64,000 nt of DNA from Botrytis cinerea B05.10 (GCF_000143535.2 NC_037310.1:3720001-3784000), one strand, 5' to 3'; positions 1 through 11,918 are shown, counted from the first letter of the stretch. The notes: generated by a model from the sequence alone, not told the origin. Numbers and translations are program-made.

Positions 1-1
1 C

Positions 2-129
2 GACGGGGTGATTCGTTTTACGTTGCGATGTTTGCTTGACGAAGAAGATGAGTTGGCGGACGAGTTGGAGGCCGAGTTGAACGCTCGCTATGGTATTGAT
101 TCGAACTCCACGGCAAAAACAACCCGCAG

Positions 130-171
<42 letters not shown>

Positions 172-250
172 AGCACTGGAGCGGCAGTCAAAAAGAGCCG
201 AGAAGAAGCAGAAAACCATACCCAGAAAAAAAAAAAAAAAAAAAAAGTAA
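2..250 (+). CDS. 3' end of an unidentified gene with a coding GA repeat
   Basis: An open frame enters from the left edge and stops at a TAA at 248-250. The first 40 or so residues are acidic and look like ordinary coding sequence (DEEDELADELEAELNARYG). They are followed by an (ER)n stretch encoded by the GA microsatellite at 132-167, then a lysine-rich tail encoded by a poly-A run at 225-246. The family cannot be recognised from this fragment. The true stop may lie earlier on a spliced transcript, and the ER/K tail may be 3' UTR rather than protein. No start is visible, so if real the gene begins outside the window. Confidence 0.4.
132..167. repeat. (GA)n microsatellite
   Basis: About 18 uninterrupted GA units. 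On the plus strand they read as alternating Glu-Arg within the open frame that ends at 250. A 22-base poly-A run lies shortly downstream at 225-246. Confidence 0.95.
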
Positions 251-1123
251 ATCCAAGACGAAAAGCGCATACCATACTTAGAGAAAAGGAACTTCGAGGA
301 ACAAATCAGGCACCTAGATTAGCATTTACGAAAGTCCAGAAAGCCTGGTATCATTGATTCGGCCGATGCTGGATCAACTCTGGACCTCCATCTCCTATAA
401 GCCGTGCTCTCAAATCTAGGCTGGCCCTAGATTTTCCACGCATATCTTCTCTTCTCATCTCTCCACTGCTTAAACCATGGTAAATCTGCAATCCAGAATA
501 AGAATTAACCGCTCCTTTCAAAAACATGACCATGCGCCAGTAAAAATGGACAGTGACCATAGTGCCTTGCAATAGTACATAATACATATTACATCTTCCC
601 AATAAATGACATTGAAATTCGTACGACGAGGAGCAGAACATTAGTCGTCCTATAAAGGATTCTAGAAAATCAAGCCAGAAATTAGACAGTTTCCGTCTGA
701 TCTAGTATGTATCCATACAAAAACGAAGCAACGGAGGACCTATCTTGCGATAAATTAGTTTATAGCTAGTTTAAATATCAAGACACATAACACCAGTAGC
801 TCTATCTAGTCTTCACAAAAATATTTCTTTTTTCTTCTTAAAATCATCATCATTATCATCATAATCTTAATTGTACCATCAATCCCAACTGATCTTTTCA
901 ATTCATGCCGTACCATACACACTCAAAGATTCTCCACTCCCATACAGTACAATCGTACCAATGTACCTCGACCCCTGAGGTCACAATGTAACCGCACTCC
1001 CACGAGTAGAAACTTCCAAAGAAACAGAAATCAAAACAGACCAGATGATGATCAGTAAATCCCGTTCAAACGCCCATTGCATATCCTTATGTCCAAAGTT
1101 CATCATACCTCAAGTTGCCATGA
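251..1123. other. Intergenic spacer between convergent genes
   Basis: I see no convincing gene here. It lies between the stop of the left-edge frame and the stop of BRN1 on the minus strand, so it should hold the 3' ends of both transcripts. The part at 780-900 is AT-rich. The minus-strand frame at 351-641 has no recognisable similarity. Confidence 0.6.
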
Positions 1124-4100
1124 TTACTCGACTGTAATTTCAGCAGTTGGATCTTTCCTGATATCCAATTCCATTAAACCTTCTTTCTTCTCAATGACAA
1201 GACCCTTCTCGTTGGCCAAATGCAGAAGACAGATAAAACAATAACTAGTCGAAATATCATTCAAAACTTGTTTTGGATATACAGTCTGAAGGTTTTGCAT
1301 AACTGTTGTGAACTGGAGGGTCTCGTTTTCATCCGTAGGAATTTTGACAGGTGCGGTTGGGAGTCGAGATGAAGAAAGTGACATGTCCTGTTTCAATTTG
1401 TTAGTGATAGCATTCGGGTACTGCAAGGAACAGATAAACTTACTGGTTGTTCAGGCTCATTAAATCCAATGCCCTTCCATAATTCCTCCTTTAACCTCCT
1501 GACATCAACCTTCTTGGCAACCCTAGCATATTGCACATATTCGGGCCTTAATCTTCTACTTTGTGTGACCAGCTGTGCACCAAACGCGCCCTCTTCCCCG
1601 TCCACGCCTTGAGCTCCAGCATTCAATATGGCAGCAATACCACCAATACCTACACCTTGTCCTTCAGCTCCAGGTGAAAATTGTTCACGTGCGTCGGCGA
1701 ATTCCATATCGTCATCATCATCTATACCTGGCATTGCCAAACCGTCATCTTGAAAGAAGTTGGCGTCATAATCCCCATGAGGTGGGGCTTCATCCTCTAA
1801 TGTGTGAGCGGGTTCTTCTTTTCGTGCCCAATAATCTTCACCAATCTCGCCTTCAGGGATATCATCTTCCTTCTTTTGACCGAAAGTTCCGGGTTTGGCA
1901 CCGAACCCAGATTTTCGACTACCCATCCTAGCTTTAGGTTTGAGGAAAAGGCGTAACAGTTGTTTGGAGTTGAAATGCTTGTCATCGGGAAGAAGATTTC
2001 TTGTCTTAGACTTCCAATCCTTCTTTGGTAAAGATATCGTAGCATTGGTTGGTGCATGAGTGTAAATGGTTTCCGCCAAAGTGGAATTTAAAGGAGAAAT
2101 GAAGTCGATTTCAAATGGCTCTTTCTCCTTGCGCGGCTTGGTAACTGCTGGTTTGTTGACATCTTTGATCTTTCGTATCCTCCAGTGTTCAGGACCCGCC
2201 CAATTCTTTTGTAGTGCCTCGTCAAAATAACTCAAAATGTCATCATGGCCGCCTTCCTTCTTTGACCCACGATCAAGAGAGATAATGTACTCGCCGGTTT
2301 CGGGGTCGAATGAACCAGCGCCTCCTTCTCCATCCTCACCATCACCCCCATCATTATCGTACCCCACGTCGTGAACTCGCATGCGTGGTTCGATTGCGGC
2401 GTCACGAGCCCAAGCTTCACCACCTTCCCCAAACCCAGCATCATCTGGAATATCAAAATTTCCAAGAAGTCCATCATCATCATCATCGAATCCGATGGGG
2501 TTATCATCGTCAAGGAAAATTCCTGACCTATCACCAACGCCATTATCATCCGACTTGTCTTTCTCTTGTCGCCAATCTTCTGGTGCCTTTAAGAATGGAA
2601 TATCCATAGAACCAGAAGGATCTCCAAGGTCAAAATTCTTCAATGATGGACAAATGTCTTGTTCTTCAAGGAAATCCAAGTTTGGGAAAAATTTGACTCC
2701 TAAAGCTTCCACATCTATCTCCACGTCATCTCCATCATCTTCGTCGTCCTCATCATCCTTTAGAGTAACATTTGCTGATTCTAAAACATCTTCCTCGTCC
2801 TCTTCAATGGCATCACCCTTTCGCCTTCTACCCCGTCCTTCTGCCGAAGCGTCACCTGCATCATCGCTACTATCAAAAACGATACGCCCTTTAGAGTCGA
2901 TAGAGAGGTGATTTAAAAGTAGGCCTTTAGCACCACCTTCATCGAAGTCTGCGGATGCTTTTTTGAATAAAGGATCAACGGAGAATTCGAGTTCGAACTT
3001 CTTCAATTGCAATGCCGAGAATGAAGTTGCAAGAGTTGCTTCCGACGAACGCTGAGTCTGAATTCATGATTAGCTATGGTTTTTTTGATCAATTGTACCA
3101 AGTCCACGATTTGATTAAGACAAACAGGTTTCAAAATCAGACTTAATTGAGGGTCGGGTGAACCTCGGGATATTGATCATTCTGAGTATTTTTTGGAAAA
3201 GCACTGGAACCAAGAAACTTTACACCCCAGGAAGAATTTTCCTCTTGCGGTCCCCAAACCAAAAAGGACGAAACAAAAATGATGAATTTGAATGAATTGA
3301 AACCCGGGTTTGCAAATTGTGGACTAGGCGCCCAGCCCCATTGAAACTTTGAGACTAACACTCTTATGAATAATAGATCGCGCATTAATATGAGTTGGCT
3401 GTGTCCATTATCATCGCCGTCCCCGCCGCTCCACAGGATCAATTCCACCAGTGGAAAATAAAAATGAAGCAAAATAGAAGAAACAAAAAGGGTACAAAAC
3501 ATACAACAGTGGGGATTCGCTGGTGGTCACCCACCCAACTACTAATCCACCGATCTGAAGCTTGTGTATGGCAGAGCGGACGGGATGCCCAATTCTCTTC
3601 AGTCTATGGTCGTATGTGCTAGAAAGTCTCTCAACTGATGTTATATTCAGATGAGAGTCACCCGCCTTCTTCCAAAGCATGTCACTAGACGGATGTCTAA
3701 CGACGTCCATCGCACCCCACCACTCCGGGGTAGACAAGTTAGGTGTAACCATAATTCTGCTTCACATCGAATGTGGCCCCCATATCTCAACTATGAGATT
3801 TGCCTTGATTTCAAAAAGCTTGTACGTCGGCTGAAGAAGAAGAAAGTAATTATGAATGTAAGCGGCACATACCCTTTTTTTTGCCTTCTTCCTAACAACT
3901 CCATCTTCATCTTCTATCTCTTCCTCACTCTCATCTCCCTCGCCTTCCTCATTTTCGCCCCTTTTCTTCTTATTGTTCCCGCTATCTGCTAATCCACTCA
4001 AGAGCTTGCCGGTCTCTGTAGCCACACTGTCGACTCGACTCGTATAAATCTTTACACACCCATCAAGAGTGTAACTCGCCTTTTGAAAATTGACCCCATC

Positions 4101-4702
4101 ACCCTCTTTCAAAAGTGACATGTCATGGAAATAATCAATGAGCGCAAAGTTCCAAGAATTCGCAGCATTGATTTTGTTGTCTGTAGCCATCTTCATCCAT
4201 TCCTCAAAGTTTGCGAGAATTGGAACACGCTTCATGGGAGTGACTGCGTTTCCTCCCACCATCATAACCCCGCCATCCAAATCATTCTCTTTTCCTGCTC
4301 GGCCGGGAGTTCTGTGGTTTACCGACGGCGAGGAGCTTCCTGCTCGTTCAAAGTTCAATAATTTTCGTGGAGTCGCGGCCTTTTTAATTTCGTTCATCTG
4401 AGTTTCATGGTGGGCATTTCTCGATTTCAATCGTTTTGCTTTTTCTCGCGCATCATCATTGAGAGCCAGCTTCACTGGCGATGCATCATTCAAAGGTACC
4501 CTGCCATCAATCAGTATTGAGAAACCTCATTCTGCAGAGCGCACGCAAACGAAAAGTATCATATCTGCCAAAGATAGGATGGGCATTAAACACCATAGCA
4601 ACCAGGGTAATCATACTTCACGGGAGATTTTGCAGGAGTTGGCAAAGAGCCAGAAGCAACTCTACCTCTCTTCGCACTTGGGTCTTGCGCGACTCTAGGC
4701 AT
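1124..4702 (-). CDS. BRN1: Condensin complex subunit 2 (kleisin, Barren/Brn1/Cnd2)
   Basis: Kleisin subunit that closes the Smc2-Smc4 ring in condensin, needed for mitotic chromosome compaction. Four exons: 4702-4617, 4500-3873, 3057-1444 and 1387-1124, giving 863 residues. Introns are 116, 815 and 56 bp, all GT..AG, and every junction keeps frame. The start MPRVAQDPSAKRG is in a short first exon. Family signatures are NFALIDYFHDMSLL in the N-terminal Smc-binding region, TQRSSEATLATSFSALQLKK directly after the long intron, FDEGGAKGLLLNHLSID, several acidic stretches in the middle, and a C-terminal winged-helix region ending in LMELDIRKDPTAEITVE. Length is normal for the family. The oddity is the second intron, about fifteen times the local norm, which contains a 5S rRNA gene in the same orientation. 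The gene is divergent from the Na/Ca exchanger gene, with about 775 bp between starts. Confidence 0.95.
3499..3617 (-). rRNA. 5S ribosomal RNA gene inside the BRN1 intron
   Basis: A 119-nt minus-strand sequence running from 3617 to 3499 reads as a filamentous-ascomycete 5S rRNA. It starts ACATACGACCATAG, contains CCCGTCCGCTCTGCC and TTAGTAGTTGGGTGGGTGAC followed by CACCAGCGAATCCC, and ends GTTGTATGT. The two ends pair as helix I over nine positions with one G-U. CTGAAG near the 5' end pairs with CTTCAG for helix II, where the bases differ from the Neurospora sequence as I know it but stay paired. GGTGG pairs with CCACC in the 3' arm. T-runs (T4 then T5) follow the 3' end. It lies wholly in the second BRN1 intron (3058-3872), in the same sense. 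It looks functional, not a relic. Dispersed single 5S genes are known in Neurospora and relatives. Confidence 0.93.
3642..3645 (-). promoter_or_regulatory. TATA box of the 5S rRNA gene
   Basis: TATA on the minus strand at -28 to -25 relative to the first base of the 5S gene. Neurospora 5S genes are known to need a TATA element at about this position besides their internal control regions. The spacing match suggests an active gene. Confidence 0.7.
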
Positions 4703-5477
4703 ATCAAAAAGATATAAAAATTGTCGTGGTAGGCAAATGTGTTGCAGTGATGTTAAGTTTCAACTTTGTTTATTTTCTATTATTTACATTTTGGTAGGAC
4801 AGCGGGGACCGATTGCCCAGCCCCGACGCGAGTCTCACAACCTTAGGTATCAAGAAAGTGGCGTATGTAAGCCGAGCTGGGATCGGGATGCGGTCTTATC
4901 CACATTACACGCTGCCACAACACATTGATCAACAACTAGCCAAAGGAGTGGTTTTTGGACAAGACAATATATCCCAATTCAAGTTTCTTTTGGCACCAGA
5001 CAATCTTTTCTCTCAAGCGTTAAGAAAGTGTCGTTGTATCCTTCCTATCGGCACTTCTCTTCAGGAACACCAGTGGGCGGATGCAACCTTCAAAGTTGTC
5101 TTGGTACTCCATATACTCGCACCATGTTTGCCGTTTGCCGTTGATCGCTCTTGTCTCAAGTTTATCGATAGCCTATCTAGTACCTAGTGCTTCTAGAGGT
5201 GGACCGTCAGACCCAGTCATTAGCCACACATAGGTGCGATTACCATGCACTTCGCCATTCACTCTGATGACGAAGGTTCCTTTTCCTTGCCGAAGCCTCC
5301 AATCTCTATCTGGGCAATTTAGCACGGATTACGATTTTGAATCCGAGTTTCTACTTTCATCAGGAGCTTCTCCTTCCCATGTACTAATATCTCATAATAC
5401 AAGTACAATCATCGTCGCAACTGCAATCGCATTTCTTCGACAAAGGCTCCAGGTCCACATCAGATCATGCATCAAGT
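4703..5477. promoter_or_regulatory. Divergent promoter region between BRN1 and the Na/Ca exchanger
   Basis: About 775 bp separate the two start codons, which point away from each other. The plus-strand open frame at 4813-5187 has no recognisable similarity and is more likely leader or chance. An upstream ATG-containing exon for the exchanger cannot be excluded. Confidence 0.5.
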
Positions 5478-8400
5478 ATGCCTCGGACTTCTTCGACCAA
5501 GGTGCTATCTCGCCCACCAAAACGTTCCAAATATAATTTTCGAGCTTTCTATCTCACCATATTAATCATTTCATCATTAGCTGTGATAAGTCTTGTCGCA
5601 GATCAAAGCGCAAAATATCGTTATGGTTCTCAATACGGTGTGGCACAAAAACGAGCATTGGATGCGTTGGACAGTAGAAGACTTGTGAAACGGGATGAAG
5701 AGGTTTGTAGATGCACAAATGCTACACCAGACTTTGTACTCACATCAAAACCATAGTGTCGTCTTGTCCACCATGCCGAAAATAAATGCCAATTCATATT
5801 GGCAAATTGCCCCGATGAAACTGCAGGACTTCTCAATTACCTCTCGCTTTACTATTGCAAGCTACCAACGGCCCAGCCTTTAGCTTTCGCCATTCTTATA
5901 TTGTGGCTTGGACTATTGTTCTCGACAATTGGAATTGCTGCGAGCGATTTCTTCTGTATCAATCTATCAACAATTGCGAGCATATTGGGTATGAGCGAGA
6001 GTATGGCAGGCGTAACATTCTTAGCTTTTGGTAATGGTAGTCCTGATGTATTCTCGACGTTTGCAGCAATGAGTTCCCACAGTGGCAGTCTTGCGGTGGG
6101 CGAGCTCATTGGAGCAGCTGGATTCATCACTGCAGTTGTCGCAGGATCCATGGCTTTAGTCAGAGAGTTTAAGGTTGGTAAAAAGACATTCGTGAGGGAC
6201 ATTGGCTTCTTCATAGTTGCAGCAAGCTTCAGTATGGTATTTCTTGCAGATGGTGCTCTTCACTTGTGGGAATGTTTTGTGATGATTGGGTTTTACCTTT
6301 TCTACGTGGTAATAGTAGTGATGTGGCATTGGTACCTGGGAGGACGACGTCGTCGCCGTGAAAGAGAAGCCGCAGCTCGCGGTCAGTACTTGGCCATGAC
6401 AAACGAAGAGATAGAGGTTACTGAGGAAGACGGAGATGATGAGGATGCACCAGCAGGAGAAAGAAACGTCCGTGGCAACGAAGATTTCGCAGCATTAGAA
6501 CGTGGCTCTAGCCCTCATCCTCGAGTACCTGAAGATGAAGATAGTGACGAGGATGGAGATGAAGGCAGACACATTGCTGCCGAGGTGGCTAGCAACATGC
6601 GAGTAATACGACCATCCGGTAGCCGGAGGAACACTTTAACCCCCATTCGTCCTAGTTTGGTGGGTGCTCTAGAGTTTAGGTCGGTTCTTTCCTCCTTACA
6701 AAAGTCTCGAGGTTCGCATGGGACGCCGATAAATTTGCGACGATATTCAGATGACCCGTCGGCATCATTTGATCAAATCAGGACATCTGCAACAACATCA
6801 GCTCCGGCTTCGGAATATGCCTCGAGCATAAACCCTATTGAGATTGGCGAAAATGATACACATCACCCTAAGCTAGATACCGTACGCAGTAGAGCCGTCT
6901 CTATGAACGCTGCATCAGCTCTCAAGCCTCCGGATCCCGCAGCATTCACCGTTGCAGATGTACCGGACATTGGTATAGTAGCAGCCACCCCGACTTTTCC
7001 TCAGCTCTTAAGAGTTCCATCCCCAGCCCCCAAATCGCCAACAGTTTCCATCTCGCCTCCTCCATCTTTTGATGGGTCGCAAAACGACAGACTGTTCACA
7101 AGCAGCACATCGCGTTGGAATGATGATCTGTTGGCACCACCCGGGAATGAATCCCCATCAGTATCACCCCGACATCCCCGTTCACCAAACTTAGAACCTG
7201 CAAGTTCACAGGCAAGCTCTACTAGATCACGAACAGTACAACGACCTCAGCTTCAGATCCCAAGTTCATCAAGAGATAGCTCGCGAAACCGGACACAGTC
7301 ACCAATATTACCATTTCCTATTTACACGGACTCTCCACTCTTATTGTCAGCGAACAGTTCAAAGGCTCCCAGTATTCTGCTGCCAGATTCTGAAATCGCA
7401 CCTGAGTCGGTTAATTTGGAGCATGAGTTGTACTGTCCGGAACGGCCAATAAGATGGTGGCCATATCGCATATTACCTAGCCCAAAAATTGTACTTACAG
7501 CTCTATTTCCTACACTATGCACCTGGAAAGATAAGAGCCAATGGGACAAATTTATCAGCGTCATTTCGGCTCCTAGTATCTTCCTTTTGGCAATCACATT
7601 GCCAGTGGTCGAATCAGAATCTAATGACCAGGAAGAGATAAACTCCATTGACCAAAGGAGGGAATCAGGCACATCGAGGAGAAATACCGGCCCTTTACTG
7701 ATCCCGGATAGCCCATCATTTATTTCAGAAGCAGGATCGGAATGGGCAGAATACCAACGGAGTCGACGGAACACACAGACTGAGAATTGTCCTCGGTCCC
7801 CAATTTCAGATTTTAATCAACACAACACTGCGGCCGTAGCCATCTCGGCCGAGCGCCATCATTCTCATTCACATCAAATGCCCACGCCACCCACCAAAAA
7901 CATCGGCCAGTCTCAAGAGGATGCAGTTCATAGCGGACCGGGGGTAGAAAATCCCAGAGACTGGAACCGCTGGCTTGTCGTGCTTCAATTGTTTACAGCT
8001 CCTCTTTTTGTGGTGTTCATATTTTGGGCTAACAGTGACGATGGTGATTCGAAGTCGCTCATACGTCTGGCTTTGTTTTCTATTCTCGGGTCCCTGGTAG
8101 CATTTGCCATTCTCGCATTAACAACAACCCATTCTCGACCCCCTAAACATCGATTTGTGCTTTGTTTCGTCGGTTTCGTTGTTGCCATTGCTTGGATTTC
8201 CACTATTGCCAACGAAGTTGTCGGAGTTCTCAAAGCATTTGGTGTCATTTTAGGTATCTCAGATGCAATTCTTGGCCTTACTATCTTCGCTGTTGGCAAT
8301 TCATTAGGAGATCTCGTTGCCGATATCACAGTTGCCAGATTAGGATATCCTGTTATGGCATTGAGTGCTTGCTTTGGAGGACCGATGCTGAATATTCTCA

Positions 8401-8714
8401 TTGGTATTGGTGTTAGCGGCGCATACATGACGATTAAAGAGGCGAACCATAAACATCACAAGCATCCGAACAAAGATATCAAATATAAACCATACGAGAT
8501 TGAAGTCAGTGGTACACTAATGGTCAGCGCCATCACTTTACTGATCACATTGGTCGGGCTTCTCATTGCAGTACCGATGAACAAATGGGTAATGAGTAGG
8601 AAAATCGGATGGGGCTTGATTATTCTTTGGTCCATCAGTACAATGATTAATCTCGCCGTGGAAGTTAGTGGGGTGTGGGGTGATAATTTGGACCTATCTA
8701 CCTTCTTTTCATGA
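5478..8714 (+). CDS. Sodium/calcium exchanger family protein (NCX/NCLX-like, YDL206W type)
   Basis: Cation/Ca2+ antiporter of internal membranes; the fungal relatives are poorly characterised. Two exons, 5478-5702 and 5757-8714, with a 54-bp intron, give 1060 residues. The junction joins RDEE to CRLVHHAENKC. A probable membrane anchor lies near residues 20-40. The first Na_Ca_ex domain (about residues 95-260) carries the alpha-1 motif FGNGSPDVFS. A very long, Ser/Pro-rich and acidic hydrophilic loop (about 265-640) follows. The second domain, near the C-terminus, carries the alpha-2 motif FAVGNSLGDLVADITVARLG and FGGPMLNILIG. The GNGxPD and GNSxGDL pair fits the NCLX/SLC8B1-like branch. Transport activity, ion preference and location (vacuole, ER or mitochondrion) cannot be read from sequence. 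Confidence 0.92.
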
Positions 8715-9688
8715 GATTGAGGATATTCTTGATGCAAATGATGAATTATGTTTAATAGTAGAAAGATAAGGGGGTAGAATTGTATTATATCTGGAATATA
8801 TAGGTTGCTTTTTTGGTATGATTTTAATGGCTATGCTCTTTCCAATCTCAATACCCTGTTCAAGATGATAAGATAAGTTTTCTCAAACCTAATATTCGGG
8901 GATGGTGATTCATATTAGTGTCGCCCTTTGTGTGATTAGGTAGTATATACTCATTGTATTACATAGTATGCTTCAAGGAAAACCTATTCAATGGAATGTT
9001 ATTTGTATTTTGAATCGTCCATATTTCTCGATTGGACCAACTGACCTTGCTCAATGAGAGCCCCTTCTCTTTGACCAATGGAGTCTCTTCTTAAGTGACT
9101 ACCTACCTGACATGTAGCATATAAAGCAGTCGGCATCTAGATCGAAGTCTCAGATATTCATGAACTATGATAACCCTTGTATAGTTTAACATTTGATAGA
9201 TTCATCTGTACACAATGAGCAGTTTGTATACATGAACGGCTACTACCTATGTGCATATTTGGATGAATGATTTGAGACCATACCAAATATCTGGACACTC
9301 TTTTGAACGTCAGAACCCAATTGCTGCAGTTTACATACTAGTATTACTTGAGTATCTGGACCCCAAGTTGGCCTTGCATTTAAGGTTGGATGACCAACTT
9401 TCCGAACCTTAACCGGCTCGAAGCACTAATAAACTCCCGCCCCGCTACAGCACATCAGACAAGACAAGACAACAAAAGCTCCCTCCAACCCTGAAATAGG
9501 ATAACCAGCAGGATACCTACGTAACCTTAACAATTATTCTACCCCTCACCTCACCTTTTTTCCAAATTCATTCAAGATCACTCCTGTGAGACGCCATTGC
9601 TTGCGACAATCGATTAAAGCCCAACACTTTCTTATTAACACTACAGTATCCCCTAGCCCTCGAGTTAACTTCGCTGGCTATCGCGATA
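8715..9688. other. Intergenic spacer
   Basis: Contains the 3' end of the exchanger transcript and the promoter and leader of RCD1. A pyrimidine-rich, CCTCACC-containing stretch just before the RCD1 start (9530-9580) is typical of a fungal housekeeping promoter or leader. No other gene seen. Confidence 0.6.
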
Positions 9689-10930
9689 ATGAGCACCATG
9701 CTCCCGGGGACACACGTCTTCTCTCATCAACATCAATACAATCCGCAGGTCGACCAACCATGGATGCACCAGCAGACCCACCTTCAACAGGCGCAGCAGC
9801 AGCATGCAGCGGCGGTTCAGGCAGCTCATTATAATCGCATGGCGGGTCAAAACCAAAACCACAACGCCGCTGTACCTTCCATTTCTTCAAATCACGGACA
9901 AGACGCAGCAGCCATGATCGACTCCAACGTTTCGGAAGAAAATAGAAGGACTTTGAACTTCATTGCAGATTTACTCAATGAAGATACCAGGGAAGCCGCT
10001 CTCCTGGAACTCAGCAAGAAGCGCGAACAAGTGCCAGAGCTTGCATTGATACTGTGGCATTCTTTTGGTAAATTTACGCCCATGAGAGTGATAGCGGCAT
10101 GAAATGCTGACAGATCTAGGTGTGATGACATCACTTCTCCAAGAGATTATCTCAGTCTATACTCTTCTCAATCCCTCCCAACTCACCGCCGCTGCATCAA
10201 ATCGAGTCTGCAACGCCTTGGCCCTTCTACAATGCGTTGCTTCTCATAATGAGACTCGCGCCCTTTTCTTGAACGGTTGGCTATTCAAATATCATTATAT
10301 GACGCAGAACTGACATTAGTAGCTCACATCCCTCTTTTCCTCTACCCTTTCCTCAACACGACTTCTAAATCTAGACCTTTCGAGTATTTACGTCTTACCT
10401 CCCTCGGAGTCATCGGTGCCCTTGTCAAGAATGATTCATCCGATGTCATCAACTTCCTCCTTACTACTGAAATAATTCCATTATGTCTTCGAATCATGGA
10501 GACCGGATCAGAACTTAGTAAGACAGTTGCGATCTTCATTGTACAGAAGATCCTTCTCGACGATCACGGTCTTAATTACATCTGTGCTACTTATGAGCGA
10601 TTTTATGCTGTTGGCACAGTGCTCAGCAATATGGTTTCACAACTTGTTGAACAACAAACCGCGCGGTTGTTGAAGCATGTCGTCCGCTGCTTCCTTCGGT
10701 GAGAAAACATCCAAGACTTCGATTTTGTTCCCGCTAATATGAATTTCAGATTGAGTGATAATGCGCGAGCCCGCGAAGCCCTCCGCCAATGTCTCCCCGA
10801 ACCTCTTCGCGATGCTACTTTCTCCTCGGTCCTTCGTGATGATGCTGCTACCAAACGATGCCTTGCACAACTCCTCATCAATTTATCCGATAATGTTGTT
10901 GAATCTTCATCGGGTCACCAAGGTCTCTAA
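9689..10930 (+). CDS. CAF40: CCR4-NOT complex subunit RCD1/CAF40 (CNOT9)
   Basis: Armadillo-repeat subunit of the CCR4-NOT deadenylase complex, acting in mRNA decay and translational repression. Four exons, 9689-10067, 10120-10275, 10323-10698 and 10750-10930, join in frame to 363 residues. Introns are 52, 47 and 51 bp. The first 80 or so residues are Gln/His/Ala-rich and disordered. The rest is the highly conserved Rcd1 domain, with [77 protein letters not shown] and [16 protein letters not shown]. The 5' site of the second intron reads GTTGGC, weaker than the usual GTAAGT, but the protein match leaves little doubt about the junction. A start at the second Met (residue 4) is possible. Confidence 0.97.
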
Positions 10931-11576
10931 TATCCACTTTCTAATTCCACTTTCAATGTACAATTATAAAAGCACCGATACGACGCAAACGAGCATGGGG
11001 GATTTCATCTTCGGTTTCGCATAGACATCACGATACCCGGTCTTTCTTTTCGGAAATGTCGTAGGTCTCTGCAGCTGGTCATCACAGGTTTCATAAAAGC
11101 ATTGCGGGTCAAATGGGGTTGGTCTGAAGGGTGTTTTGCGCGGCTTGGTTCAATGAAGGAAGGAGTTGACAGTTACTGCTCCCTCAAGTGCACCAATCTG
11201 GCGGGGGCTTCGAACTTACACCTCCACTCGAAGTGGCTGGTTATTTCTTTCATTATTTACATTGATTGGTGTCTGTTACTGTATTTGGTTGTTTTGAGGG
11301 CGTTGGGGATATCTTACATGCTGCACTATAATATAATGCTGCTAGGGAAATGGGTTGTAAAGTAGGCAAAAACATCAGCGTTCAGGAATAGAGATATACA
11401 TTCTTGATATTGGCCCTAGACATGAGGATAGTTTATCGACATTGTGAACATGGGAATTGCTGAGTTACGTATCCTGGTAGGCCAATACAATATGGGTAAT
11501 CTTCTTCTCATTGTCCTCGAGTAGAAGTCCAGAGGAGTTAGGTAATCAAAGTAAAGCGGGGACGGTACAATATTAC

Positions 11577-11604
11577 AGACCCTCGACTTCTATTGAGGGT
11601 CTGA
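11577..11604. repeat. Hairpin: CAGACCCTC / GAGGGTCTG
   Basis: A 9-bp perfect inverted repeat around a 10-base loop, followed directly by another partial copy (GAGGGTCGGAGGG). It could be a transcription factor target or a chance palindrome. Confidence 0.5.
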
Positions 11605-11918
11605 GGGTCGGAGGGTTTTTGGGACTGTTAAATAGGACACAGTAACTCTACTCTAGCATCTGGATATTGCACAAACCTTGACCGATATTCGGATTTGCGG
11701 ATTTTGCAGATTCGCCGATTGGAACCTGGCTCGTTCGAGTAAATTGATCAATGTATGCCGGTACTGGGTTATGTTGATTGGGATCCGTTGGAGATGTTCA
11801 GCCGCAGATACGGTACTTGGTAACAGTTGTCCGTACATGGCAGGCGAGCGATCGCCCAACCTACCAATCTACCTTGTAATGAACATTCTAAATGCGGGAT
11901 TAGATGTGCGTACCTGGG

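Noticed and set aside
2310..2911. Plus-strand open frames opposite BRN1 (including 176 codons from 2381)
   Set aside because: They mirror the Asp/Glu-rich codons of BRN1 as Ser/His runs, a usual shadow of acidic coding sequence.
4813..5187. 124-codon plus-strand frame between BRN1 and the exchanger
   Set aside because: No family features, and it occupies the shared promoter region of two divergent genes.
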